Positions 53,101 to 64,000 of a DNA stretch of 64,000 nt are shown here, in pieces (within the stretch, counting starts at the first letter, position 1; the number at the start of each line of letters is the position of its first letter). This DNA comes from Madurella fahalii (lineage: Eukaryota > Ascomycota > Sordariomycetes > Sordariales). The position numbers were made by a program, and so were the translations under genes. Where the stretch lies: positions 3,249,001 to 3,313,000 of the forward strand of contig CM056875.1 of NCBI GenBank assembly GCA_029876055.1. Direction: 5' to 3'. The notes below the pieces were generated by a model. The model was not told the origin of the DNA. It was given only the letters and a program-made list of their open reading frames with translations, and did not search any database.

Positions 53101-54300
53101 TACTGTAGAACGAGCGAATAATATCCGCATACACAGATAGTCGGAGTCGGCCGCAGAACTAGTAACGACCTAGACCTAGCTCCCAACTCCCCATCGGCGA
53201 AATGAAAATTAGAGAGAGATGTAGATCATGAGCGCATTCGAGGAGACAGGGTACGGAGAGAAGGGAAAGAAGGGAATGAGAAGTCGAGAATACAAGAAAA
53301 GGACGTCAGAGAAGGAAGCTCTTATTTACGTCTCAGGCGTGCTGAGGCCGCACGAGAGGAGCAGTTCGGATGCGACGCTATACCTGGTCGGGAAGGGCGC
53401 CATTCCCGGCGGGGCAAGTAGCGTCTTCTCGATCACTATAGTTATATTAGAAAAACCTAGGAAAATTGCCTAGCTATCTAATTATCTTTCTTTATAGGGA
53501 AATAATAAAGATAGTAAAGATAGAATAGTACTAATAGAAAGTAGTTAAAAGGCTGATTTCTAGTAATATATAGATATATAAGGTAGTAATAGTAGTTTAG
53601 TATAGATATTAGAAAGTAAGGTAGAAGAAGATAAGAGAACAAAGTAGTCGAAAAATTGGTTACCCCTATAGAAATCTATAGATATAGAGTTTACTATATA
53701 GATATATATACTAATAGATAGAGCTAAGGAAGAACTTACTTAGAATATAAATTGAAAGGTAGTAAAGATAGTATATATAAAGTTCTCTAAGAAAATATTC
53801 TGTCTCTTTCGAAGTAAAAATCGGGGTACTATCTTACTTTTCTCTACTAAAACTATGTGTATTTTGATAGGACTACTACTACAAGATAGAGCTTAAAGAG
53901 TTGATTCTAATAGTATATAGATCTATAGAATAAGATAGAGAGTAGTTATAAGGTCAGCTGAAATCTCTCCTCTCCCTATATATAGAGTAGGAAGGCTACC
54001 TCTATAACTCAACCAAACCGAAAACCTCTACCTTTCTTACGTATCGTGGTACTGAGAGCATACCCATCCATGACGTAGCCGTCCCCGAGTCGCAGCTTGG
54101 GCCGTAAGCATACATCGCGAAACCCTAACTACATAGCCAGAGCATGGCTAATTCTTTCTAGCCGTTACAGTAAGTGGAATCCTCAATGCCCTTAGCATTT
54201 CGTACCTAATCCACAAGAGATTGGCCTACAGAGGCAGATCAGATTGTCCGAGAAAATCCCGGGACGCTATGGCTTGTACGTGAATATCCAATGGGACAAA
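53101..54300. other. AT-rich block between the two solo LTRs
   Basis: About 1.2 kb. The first part has a small open frame (53228-53473, 81 aa) without a known domain. From about 53450 to 54000 the sequence is strongly A/T-rich with very many TA steps and no frame, typical of an old RIP-mutated repeat. No polyprotein similarity is left. Confidence 0.55.
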
Positions 54301-54305
54301 GTAGA

Positions 54306-54575
54306 TGTCAAAAGGGTCAGGTGGCAGTCCAAAGGATCAGGATCACAGGATCTAGTGCAGGAGCCAAACCCATATACTCTATTGAGCTGAGGAAGACTGG
54401 TAGCTAACTGCGCCACTGTGCAGACGTCATCCTGTACGTGTATCTCGTCTATAAAAGGAGCAAGCTCTCCAGTAGAGAGAGGGGAGATAAGGCACACAAT
54501 CAAGACAATCAAGACAAGACACACAAAATCCTCAACTGTCATTTCCCAAGATTCAGAGGTGCCGTGTTTCCGACA
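54306..54575 (+). mobile_element. Solo LTR, copy 2
   Basis: A 270-bp element with TGTC...GACA termini and a perfect 5-bp target-site duplication GTAGA on both sides (54301-54305 and 54576-54580). It contains a TATAAAAGG box near 54450 and an AATCAAGACAATCAAGACAA leader-type stretch. It is the same family as copy 1 at 52818, sharing both ends, but the middle has diverged. Confidence 0.92.
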
Positions 54576-54580
54576 GTAGA

Positions 54581-55327
54581 TCGATCTGCCTGTGAGCGAC
54601 AATTTGAAGGCGGCACGGTTCGTAATGAAGCCTTGTTCTGGTTAGTCAACAGCGACGAGGGACTGAGGAAAAGAGGCGATGTAACCCCAAGACAGTCGGT
54701 GATAGTGTTGGAACCGTTGCTCAGTCTGGACGCATGCTTCGACTATCTCCTTACAAAAGCCGTCAACTGATGCAATTGTGGACAATACTCATTTGCTACA
54801 TGTCTTTGGAGGCATCATGATCAAGCAGCAAGCAACGGGCTATGCCTGGGAGTTCTTGCAGCGGAAGTTGCCTACGGTAGGTAGGTGAAATCGACGTCTG
54901 GTCTCGGCTCCCCAAAGCTCCTTGCGTTTTTGTTCGCGAACTTCACGCCTGGACCCCTGTCCAAATACCTAACTCATGTCAGCAATGTAACCTAACTTCT
55001 TGACCGTGACTGTAGCGTACTGTAGTACGTAGTACAGTAATTACTGCAAAGAAGCAAAATGGTAACATATGATTACCCCCCTGCAGGGCTGCCTTAATCT
55101 TACCATGCAGAGGCAGGTCATTTACAGTAAAGGCGGCTTGGCGCTTGGATCTAATGCTGAACCCGCCCCCCCCCCCCCCCTTCCTCTAAGACCCGGCCCA
55201 AAGTCAACAAGGCTGGCCTCGGGAGTTTTTTCTGCGGAGCTAGTTGTGGAGGCTCCAAAACGCGCACATTCAATTACTACCTATATAGTAGGCGGTTCGC
55301 TGAACAACTGGCCAACTCTGTGAAAGA
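54581..55327. other. Intergenic stretch before the ULD/CorA gene
   Basis: About 750 bp. It holds a C-run at 55168-55180, palindromic TAC/GTA clusters near 55020 and the probable promoter of the following gene. There is no coding sequence. Confidence 0.45.
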
Positions 55328-58300
55328 ATGGCAGAGAATTATGAAGGGCCCACCGTCGAGAGCGGGGACGAATCGTCCATTGACATATCCCAAGACATGA
55401 GCGAACAAGCCGGACAACAGGCCAATCGCTTCGCCCCCGAGGACCACGACAATGAACCGTCTCCACGGCCACAATCCCGAACCGGCGGACAAGTACACCA
55501 GGACCCAACAGATGCCGCACGGTCTACTGCCTTTTCCAGGTCAGGATTCAATCCCAGAACTTCCGACGAAGGAAACATCTTTGTCAAGGACGGCATAGGG
55601 AGAAAGCTCAGCTTCCCTTTCAAACTTGCCATGACATGGCACGTAAGTGATCTCCCCCGTCACTGTCGGTCGTCTGGGCTTGCTAAAAGAGATGCTAGGG
55701 GTTCGAAGATTTGATCCAGCAAGCTTGTCTCCACATTAGCTCCATTGGACGCGAGGTCAAAGAGGGACGCTATGATCTTATTGCACCAGATGGCAGCGTG
55801 ATTCTTCCCTCGGTCTGGAACCTTTCTGTCCAGCCAGGGTGGTTCGTGACAATGCGCATGTGGAAAGATGAAGATGATGAGAAGGAGAAGGAACAAGCGG
55901 AACTGAAGAAAGCGATGCTTGAAGAGGCTAAGGCTGAGGTTGAAATGGCCGCCAAGGGGAAAATGGAAGCTCCGGTCAAGTTCAAGGACGCTGTGGGAAG
56001 GAAGTTTAGCTTTCCTTTCCATCTCGTCCGGACATGGGCGGTAAGCTCTAATCGTGTCCCTGGAACCCGCAAAAGCTAGGCTGACTTGCCCTTCATCTAG
56101 GGGATGGAAGAACTAATCAAACAAGCCTTTCTCCATGTCGATGTTCTTGGTCCTCATGTGATGGAAGGTCATTACGACCTTATCGGGCCAAACGGAGAGG
56201 TCATCCTCCCCTCTGTCTGGGAGAATGTCATCGAGCCTGACTGGTCAATCACAATGCACATGTGGCCCATGGAGCAAAAGGGCCCTATGCCGGGCCAGCA
56301 ACATGCCGTTGGTCCAAGAGGCCAATTTCCGAGGCCCCCAGGTTTTCCTACATTAACACCTCGACAACCAGGCCAAAGACCGCCTGGTGCCGGCCCGCCG
56401 CCGCCTCCGCCGCCTCCTCCTGGTTGGTGGCCCTCGGGGCCCCCTTATCCTTCGGCTCCCCAGGTCGTCGTCACAAGACCTGCCGAATCGAAAAAGAAGA
56501 AGAAGCCGAGTGGCACGAACATCCTCGGTTGGATGGCCGGGGGTCGAGGTCGTAGAGCTCGAACCAGTGTCGGTGACACCTCTCCGATTCATTCTCAAAG
56601 TCGTTCACCCTCGTCGTCGGCGGAAGCCGCTACTTACGACCCTTTACCACCAAGCCCAAAGCTGAAGAGAGCGGCGTCAGGACACAGCGCGGAAGGAGTC
56701 CTCGCATCAGTCAGTGGACAACAGAAGAGTGTCCCAGCAGCTCGGGCGCCTGTGGACCTCTCATGGGAGGTGTCAAAAAAACTCCAGCCGGTTTACAACA
56801 GAAGCCGACACAACGAGCGGCGCGAAGGGTCTCCCCGCGCTCCCTCCACGGTATCGCATTCCCGAAGCCGGTCTTCTAAGGCCAATCCAGTGAAAGGCGA
56901 AGAATCTCAATCTCACGGTGCCAGAGAAGATGAGTCAGAAGTTGAGGCAGCTGACGAATCCGGGAGTCTGGTGTCCAAAGATGCAGGAGAGAATGCGCGA
57001 ATGGAGGTCGTAAGAAAGGGACTTGTCGTGGTTTACAGAGCCAAGAATCGCCGTAGTGCACAGCGGCCATTTCAAGTTCCTCTTCGCCGTCAAACTATCA
57101 AGCCCCTGGGAAAAGCCGTCAGCGATCCATGGACATTGGAGATAAAGTCAGCTCGAGTTTATTGGGAGGAGTTGACCATGGGAGGCGCGGCCTCTTTGGA
57201 ACTGATCCGGAGGACGAAGCATCCCGCCGCTGACAAAATCAAAGCACAGGGTGAAGGGGAAAAACAAACAATGTGGTTGTGGGTGCTGCCTCATGCCGGG
57301 AGATGTTCTACCGTCCACAACGCTAATGTTACACTAACCAGACACGTCACAAGAGCGTTCATGAGCTTCCAAGAATTCGAGGTGAGACTGCAAGCCCATG
57401 GCCATACCTGACTGTCCTAAGATACTGACCCGCTGTTAAACTAGGACATGGCACAATTTGACCTGCTGCTGGACGAGAAGACCCGCCGTTTAGTAAGCTG
57501 CGTGATGGACTCGATCAAGTCCGACAGGCTTGACGAAGACTGGTATATCAAACCTGGAACCGTGCTCCGATGCGACGGGAACCTGGAAGAGGATGAGCAC
57601 GAATCGGTAATCTTTGCTTCCATACCAAACCTACACTCAAATCCCTATGATATCGCAACCGCGCGCAGAGCATCAGAGGGAATCTGCCCAGAACGCAGAC
57701 TTCATGACGCCTTTGGATCACTCAGTATCCACTATGAACAGAACAAAGGCCGCTTTGCCTTGGAAGGCAGACATCGGCATGACTTATGGGTTCGACAAAC
57801 GTGGATACTGGTCACCGGCAGTTGTCAGTATTCATTCGTGGATAACAGTTTCCAATGAGATCGAGAGAGCTAACCGCGTGCGTAGGCGTCTTTACATACG
57901 GGAGTTTCCTACTTGACGTGCTACAGGGTCAGACGATTGCAATCCTTGATGAGGCTCTACTCGACACAGACGGTAGCGGCGGCATCCAAATTGTCGATGA
58001 TGACCGCAGATTATTCTATATCCCGTCAGCCAACCTTAAAAGTTACTACGTACGCATCTGATGACTACGATCCATTCAACTGCATACCGGCGAGGGAAGG
58101 AGAATTTTGCTAATCAGCAGCCAGGAACTGAAAGTTGCCGTCAGTGACCGGTTGATTAAGGCGGGAAATGACAAGGTGAAGAATTGCGCGGTGCACCTCC
58201 AACTGCCAGACGGGAAAGAGCTCGACCCAAAAACATGGGCAAAGGTATTGGGGAGCGATGAGTTGCCCACTTTGAAGGTCTCTCTGGAGGAGTTGACTCC

Positions 58301-60815
58301 TTCGCCGCCGTCGAGCGCCGACTCTTCTTCCTCAACTCGAAGTTCGAGAGGCTCGTCTACACACTCGCGGAACATGTCCAACAACAGCCTTGACCTGGAC
58401 GATGATCGGGGAGCCGCCAAAGTCGGACATGAGAAAGAAAGTGACTCGGCGAGCCGGCTTCTAGCCGAGCTCAATGACCAGACTCCAGGGCAAGAGAGAC
58501 ATGCGAACGAAGAAGGCGACTTCATCCTTCTCTCGGTAGACTCAGAAGAGGTCCCTAATGGCAAGCGGATGGGCTAATTACATCAAACTCGGTCCGGTGT
58601 AGCTAATATAAAGTCACAGCCCGACCCATCGACATTCCTGAGCTGAACGGCAAGGTACCTCCTTTTTTCGGTTGGATGACCGGAGATAACCCCAGAGGAG
58701 TCAAAAGCGTCGAAAAGGGCTTCAAAGAAGGCGTTATCCGCGCAGATCTGAAACTGAGCCGCCCTGACGCAATCACCCCCCATTCGAACAGTCTGCTGGT
58801 TGATTTGTACAAATCTTTTGGCGAGGCTGATGTTTATCAAGATGCTCCTATGCTCACGTTCATCGAGTTTGAGCAGGCGAGAACTAGGTGGGCGAAGGGG
58901 AAAGGGTCGTGGAAGAACCCGCTTGTGTCGCATCTGTATCATGAAAAGATGATGGCTATGGCAGGGGCGTACTTTGACGCCGCTATTCTAACTCTAGAAT
59001 CCTTTGTCTCGCCCGGATATGATGGTGTCCCGATCAAGAAGTACTTTGGAGCACTGTCCGAGGTTATGAAGGTGGGTTTTTTTTTTTTTTTTTCTCCCTC
59101 TCAAGGTGGCCAATTATTTATATTAAGCATATCTTGCCATTAATTTACCTTTTGACCATTGCCGCAACTAACCTTGAAACACAAACCTAGGACCCAACAT
59201 ATCCCTTGCGATCTGACAGCATGGATCATGAATCACCTGATCCGGATTTTCCAGCCATCTCTAAACAAGGACAGAGATCTAAATGGGTCATATCGCAGAA
59301 GCGGACGCTAGAGGACAATATCCGGCACCGTGGCCACTCCGGGGACAATGATGACTGCCCGGAATGTCTCAAAGGAACAGTGTATGCGACACTAGAAGCT
59401 GCAACATCCCACCTACGGCAGGGCCATCTTGTGGGATCGATGACGGACGAAAGACTCCGGCATTATGTGGTACAACTTTCCGACGCTCTTGTGGAAAAGA
59501 GAGAGTCGGAGCAGGCACGTATGCTCGAATTCGGCGCCGGTACCATGGCACGCATCCTCCGCAAGCTGGTTGCCATCCAAGATGGGGTCGTACACGATGA
59601 CGAGTTGCGTGAAAAGAGAGGGCTGCCCCACGAGCTTCTCGAAGCCTTCGCTATCATTGTGGCATTCGTCTGCGCTCTGTCAGCTGCCATGCACAAGATC
59701 TCCTGGGTCTACACTGATGATATCCCACGGAACTCGAAGGGCATCGAGGACCTGGTTTCTCATGAAGTTCTGAAGCAACTCGATATGTTGATGAAACTTG
59801 CAACAGAGGCCGAGAATCTAATCCGAAAGGCCGAGAGGGCTCTCATGTCGTCAACCATAGCACTGCTCAATGGCCAAGACGGCCCCGAGAGCTTCCAGGT
59901 CTCCGTCGGCCCACATTACATAGCCGCCCAGATTGTGAGCAACCTCCTGAAAGTGCCGGTACATAACCAGAAACACGTGGCAGATTTGTACGAAGCAAAC
60001 TTGAAGACGCTGGTCAGTCTCACAGTCTCCCATATTTCCCTCTTCCTCATTGGCATCCGCCCCGAGCTCGGACCGGACAAGAGTTAAGCTGGAGCGCTAC
60101 TGACCCCGAAGAACGCGTCGGCCAGAAATCACGGCTGCTCCGCCATCCGAGCAAGCGCTACATTCTCAGCATCACGGCCATCGCCGACGAGCTGAACATG
60201 ATCGGCGACTTCCTCGCCTGGCAGGCGGAAGCGCTCTCGTCCTTCGACACGGTCCTGAACCCGGAGACCTATAACCGCCGCGCGACCCCGCCCGACCGCG
60301 GCACGCTCTATCGCATGGAGCACCGCCTCCTGCAGCGCACCGCCGGCGCCCGCATCGCCAAGGACGAGCGGCGCGTCCGCCAGATGGTCGAGGGGTGCAG
60401 CCGCATGGTGGCCGACGTGCGCGAGCTGACGGCCATCATGGCCGACGACAAGGGCCAGGTCATCTTCATCTTCACGGCCGTCACCGTCGTGTTCCTGCCG
60501 CTGAGCTTCGTCGCCTCGTACGTCAGCATGAGCGGGGGCGCCGCCGGCGCCGGCCTCGACTGGCCCGGCGTCCAGGGCCTCTTCTGGAAGGTCGCGGGCC
60601 CGCTGACCGCGGGCGTGTTTATCTTTTGCCTGAGCGTGGCGCAGGCGGGCACGATCCGCCGCGCCCTGCGCTTGCCGCGGTGGCGCGCTGCCGGCGTGGG
60701 CGGAGCACCCTGGAGAGAGATGACCGCGTGGAGAACCAGGGCTACGGCGCCGGTCTCGCTGGGCTGGACGAGACGCGAGAATGAGAAGGCAGCGTACGGG
60801 GTTGAGGATGTGTGA
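55328..60815 (+). CDS. Tandem ubiquitin-like-domain protein with C2H2-like finger and CorA-like tail
   Basis: Long fungal-specific multi-exon gene. Firm exons: 55328..55642, 55699..56040, 56101..57381, from 57445, to 59071, from 59191, and 60112..60815; junctions between about 57830 and 58630 and near 60015 are not settled. It has two ubiquitin-like domains of the fungal ULD type: GRKLSFPFKLAMTWH-GFEDL with YDLIAPDGSVILPSVW, and GRKFSFPFHLVRTWA-GMEEL with YDLIGPNGEVILPSVW. A Pro/Ser-rich linker with GPPPPPPPPPGWW follows, then YIKPGTVLRCDGNLEEDEHE as in fungal CorA-like proteins. A CPEC-x14-H-x4-H finger lies at about 59360. The end has two membrane segments (VIFIFTAVTVVFLPLSFVAS, WKVAGPLTAGVFIFCLSV). 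Where CorA channels have GMN, this protein has SMS, so Mg transport is doubtful. It could be two genes. Confidence 0.7.
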
Positions 60816-62041
60816 TGCCTCTCCGGCCCCGTCGGTTTCCCGTGAATTCACAAGTACGGGCATGTGGACACTGACTGTACGGGGAGTGACTACTCATAGT
60901 AGTGCATTTGCGCGAGAGGATTTACTACCAAAGGGAAAATCAATCCGAGGGCTCCAATGTAATTAGGTTCTTAGAGCGGCATTGCAGGAGTTATCAACGC
61001 CCGGAGAATTTAGGTATAATTATGCTTACATAGCGAGCACATAGTTAATCCGAATGCATATTTCTGCCATGGCTAAAGTTTGGCAGCCCGTGGCCATTCC
61101 TCCTCATGGCGTCCCGGTCTTGCCACTCCCAGCCGTGAAGAGTAGTATCTCGTTTATGCGGTAGCCAAGTGGTAGCTATGAGACGAATCCTCTATTTTGT
61201 GTCCGAGTTTCGCGCTAATTATTATATTATGCATGAGGAGACTACTGATTCCGAGCCAGCTGTCAAGCGTCCACCAGGTCTAGTAGAGCTATATGCTTAA
61301 TATTCATGATTTTGGTATAGCGATGTCCTTTAAAGAACACAATCTGTGTGAATCGTAAAATGAGCTTTTAAAAGATGAATCATATAGCTTCTTTGGTGGT
61401 GCCTCCACGCGTACAACAATGGACCCAGATAAGGATACCTACCACCCATGAAGATCAAAGATGATCCCCCCTACATTTAGTAGATGAACTTGGCTCCGTT
61501 CCATCTATTTCGCCATGATGACCATGATGATCCTACCCGTCGTTGTGGTCGCTGCTGGGATATTGATGTAAGCTGCAGCACAGCTTCTGGCAATCTAAAA
61601 CCAACAGAACTTCCTCCGGACAAAGGCAAACAAAAGTGGACATGTCCTTCACCTCACATTCATCGCAACGTCAAAAATAGCCGTGACATCATCATCATTG
61701 GCTACAATTATGATACATCTTTGTAGACCAGCGCTCCAGATAACCTCGCAGACCACCCCTGCATCCTGAACGCCAGCAAATCTCGTCTCGTTTCGTCTCT
61801 GTTGATCCCGTCATCTGCCGTTAATGCTCGGGGCAGCCGCCCTTGCACGCCCGCCCCATATCTCCCTAATATACAGTAGCCTTTCCCCATGAATGGTAAA
61901 AGCAACGAAATCATGTAATAGCATATGCGCTTTTTAGAACGCCAATGATGAGTGCATGACGACAGGCCGACCGCAGATGCAAGATCAGATCAAGCGAGGG
62001 GGACATTCCCCGAGCGCTCACAGCCGAGGAGCAATTGCCTC
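60816..62041. other. Intergenic stretch between the ULD/CorA gene and YAG7
   Basis: About 1.2 kb, AT-rich in the middle, holding the convergent 3' ends of both neighbours. A small open frame at 61484-61726 has no domain or start support. No tRNA cloverleaf was found by eye. Confidence 0.45.
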
Positions 62042-63571
62042 CTACTGCTTATTATCGCCGCCACGGCGCGGGCGCGAGGGCATGCCTCCGCGCTGGCCAC
62101 CACGGCCACCACCGCGGCCCTCCCCACGGTATCCTCCGCGGCCACGGTAACCACCACGACCGCGCCCACCGCCCTCGCGGTTGCCACGGTTGCGACCCTG
62201 CACCGACTGGAATCCGTCGTCGGCAGGAACAGCGGGAGCCGCCTCGGCCTCGGGATGGTCATCGGCCCAGGACTGCGGCTGGGCAGGTGCGGCAGGCGCG
62301 GCAGGCGTGGCAGCCACACCAGTCTCCGTCTCGCTGGGCTCGCGAGGCACCTTGACGTCGACCCATTCTTGCGACGCCGTCATGTCGTTGCCGGTATCCC
62401 ACTGGCTCTCGCCGGCCGCATTGGCGGCGCTGTCGCCAACGTCGGCATTGCTAGGAGCGCCGCTGCTCGAAGCAGCCTCTTGGATGTGGCCGTTGGTGAG
62501 GGCGGCCGCAGACCCCTCCTCTACCTCAGTCAGGCCAGCATTAGCGACGGTGGGGTCGACCTCGGGCTGTTCCTTGGACTCGACTGCCTCGGTCTCGGCC
62601 GGCTGAGCTGTGGGCGCACCATAGTCAACGGCAGCTTGCTTGACCTGGGCAACTAGGGAAAGAGTTAGCTTCCATCATGGTAAAGAAGAAAACGGTCCCA
62701 TATGGCAACTTACAGGTCGTCTGCAACGTTTCACCGGCGGTGCTGCGTGTTTGCTCATCCGAACCCTCCACTAGCTTCAACATGCATGCGACGCCTTTCT
62801 CATCACCGGAGTAGACGCCGAGTAGGACGCCCTCGAGAGCTTGATTCTCATCGGATGTGCTATCGGCACCCTCGACACGACGGGCCGCCGCAAGACGAAG
62901 GAACTGGGAGAGGATGAGGAGGTTGCTGTGGAGAGTCGCCTTTGCATCCGCCGCGGCCTTCTCGGTAAGCTCGGCAACGATGTCGGACTTCTCCTTCTCA
63001 AACTTCTCCGTCAGGGCCTTCTCCTGCTCAGCTAGACGGATCCGGTGCTCCAGGTCAAGCTTCTTGTGCTGAGCTAGCTGCTCTTCGAACTGGAAAAGTT
63101 GGGCCTGCAGCTGAGGCTTCTTGAGATGGGCCGCCTTCTGGTCGGCGTTGATGATCTTGAGGGACACGAGCTCGTCGAGCGACTTGCCGGGGTGCTCGGC
63201 AATAAGGGAGTCGATCTTGGCGATATTGGTCTTGGAGACGCTGTCAGCATTCCGTCCTGGTAGCGATGTCGGGGACTGGACGGGCAAGGCAGAAACCTAC
63301 AATTTTCTTGGTGACGTTGCGGATGTTCCTGCAGACATACGTCAGCGGCGAGGTGAGGGCGCAGTATACCACATCCGACTCACTTCTGCAGCTCGCGGAT
63401 GTAGGGGTTGTCGGAGTGGTCATCCGGGTTCTCGGTGGTGACGGAGGCAGCCCTCTCGGGGGTGGCGGCAACAGGTGCGGGGGACTCGGTCCGCTCCGAC
63501 CTTGCCTTCTTCTTCCTGGCCGATTTCGACTCGGCGGGAGCTGGGGGGTTCTGGATAGCCGAAGATGCCAT
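62042..63571 (-). CDS. YAG7: YAG7-family protein
   Basis: Four exons on the minus strand, 63384..63571, 63301..63328, 62714..63230 and 62042..62652, give 447 aa; exon 2 is only 28 nt. The N-terminus (MASSAIQNPPAPAESKSARK) is basic, then NPYIRELQKNIRNVTKKITN leads into a helical region (SLIAEHPGKSLDELVSLKII, LFQFEEQLAQHKKLDLEHRI) typical of the fungal YAG7 dimerisation region. A second helical part (LLILSQFLRLAAARR) follows, then an acidic linker. The tail is Gly/Arg-rich (RGRGGYRGRGGYRGEGRGGG), an RGG box that suggests RNA binding. The molecular role of YAG7 is poorly known. For exon 3, the acceptor CCAAG after a TGCTGAC branch keeps the frame. Confidence 0.85.
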
Positions 63572-64000
63572 GTCGGATCTCTGTCGAGAACGCTCAACGC
63601 AGCTGTTTTTACGGTCGCAACCCGGTTGGGAGCTGTCTCGGGTTGCCGCTTTTGGATCGTTGGGTCGAGCGACTGAGCTGCTCGGCTGCTACGAGATGAT
63701 GAAGGAGCTTCAGAGGCGGTGGTAATGTGATTACTGCGAGTTTGCGGCAATGGAATCTAATTGCCGGCTTCGGGGAGGAGAATAATCGGTCGGTGCTGGG
63801 GAATAAGGCTGCTGTTGCGGAAGTTCTGTTTGGAGAGGCTGGCCTGGGAAATTTTTGTGGTGTGCATCTCCCCCGGCAGGCTGCTCCCGCGTGTGCTAAT
63901 CTCGTGTAGACCAAAAACGGGCCCTCGCACGATTGGCCGCAAACCTCGAAAGCTCCGACAGAACCATGCGGAACCAACAAGAAGGGCCATCTCGAGCTGC
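63572..64000. other. Right-edge region upstream of YAG7
   Basis: About 430 bp containing the YAG7 promoter. Short open frames on both strands cross the edge but none can be supported as a gene. Confidence 0.45.

Noticed and set aside
60129..60863. 244-codon minus-strand frame
   Set aside because: Shadow of the CorA-like C-terminal exon; Ala/Gly/Arg/Asp composition without any domain.
61141..61215. tRNA-like start (GCGGTAGCCAAGTGGT)
   Set aside because: No anticodon stem, no GGTTCGAATCC-type T arm and no closing acceptor stem could be found.
61484..61570. TGATGA-like boxes suggesting a C/D snoRNA
   Set aside because: No D box (CTGA) at a suitable distance and no terminal stem; the motif is too short to stand alone.

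Overview
The window is a 64 kb piece of nuclear DNA from a filamentous ascomycete. Genes carry short introns of about 45-100 bp with GT(A/G)-type donors and CTAAC/CTGAC branch sites 8-20 bases before the AG. They are spaced as in filamentous fungi, and the core genes encode typical Pezizomycotina proteins (SPB4, DGK1, KXD1, CWC25, SEC18, a 1.8 kb-codon LTE1-type RasGEF, RPS0, mitochondrial uS15, VMA6, NOP58, YAG7). Gene architecture, AT-rich repeat-decayed stretches and the style of the intergenic repeats suggest a Sordariomycete, perhaps Sordariales; this placement is inference, not proof.

Layout. 0-19 kb is housekeeping: rRNA helicase SPB4 (-), the CTP-dependent diacylglycerol kinase DGK1 (+), a gene-free 4.1 kb stretch, the BORC/BLOC-type subunit KXD1 (+), an acidic low-complexity protein (-), a conserved small protein with a possible beta-barrel fold (+), splicing factor CWC25 (-) and the NSF ATPase SEC18 (+). 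After a 3.8 kb gap comes the giant RasGEF LTE1 (22-27.5 kb, +). 28.7-38.3 kb holds a coiled-coil unknown (-), RPS0 (-), mitochondrial ribosomal uS15 (+), and the divergent pair VMA6 (-) / NOP58 (+). 40-47 kb holds a TDP2-like phosphodiesterase (-), a Hub1-type ubiquitin-like protein with a long Arg-Asp/Arg-Ser head (+), the cysteine-rich array gene (-) and an O6-alkylguanine-DNA alkyltransferase (+).

47-55 kb is an accessory, repeat-decayed island: a chromodomain relic from a Ty3/gypsy-type element, a poorly resolved membrane-protein gene, AT-rich blocks that look like old repeats damaged by RIP, two solo LTRs of one family each with a perfect 5-bp target duplication, a possible third LTR, and twin 18-bp palindromes. 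Next to it lies one long fungal-specific gene (55.3-60.8 kb) joining two ubiquitin-like domains, a C2H2-like finger and a CorA-like membrane tail. YAG7 (62-63.6 kb, -) closes the window.

The most unusual object is the minus-strand gene at 43378-45387. I could rebuild it as 12 exons with 11 introns, all phase 1, and every intron interrupts the histidine codon that ends one C-x4-C-x~10-C-x2-H unit. Almost every exon is therefore one putative zinc-binding module, so the gene looks as if it grew by exon duplication. I do not recognise it as a named family.
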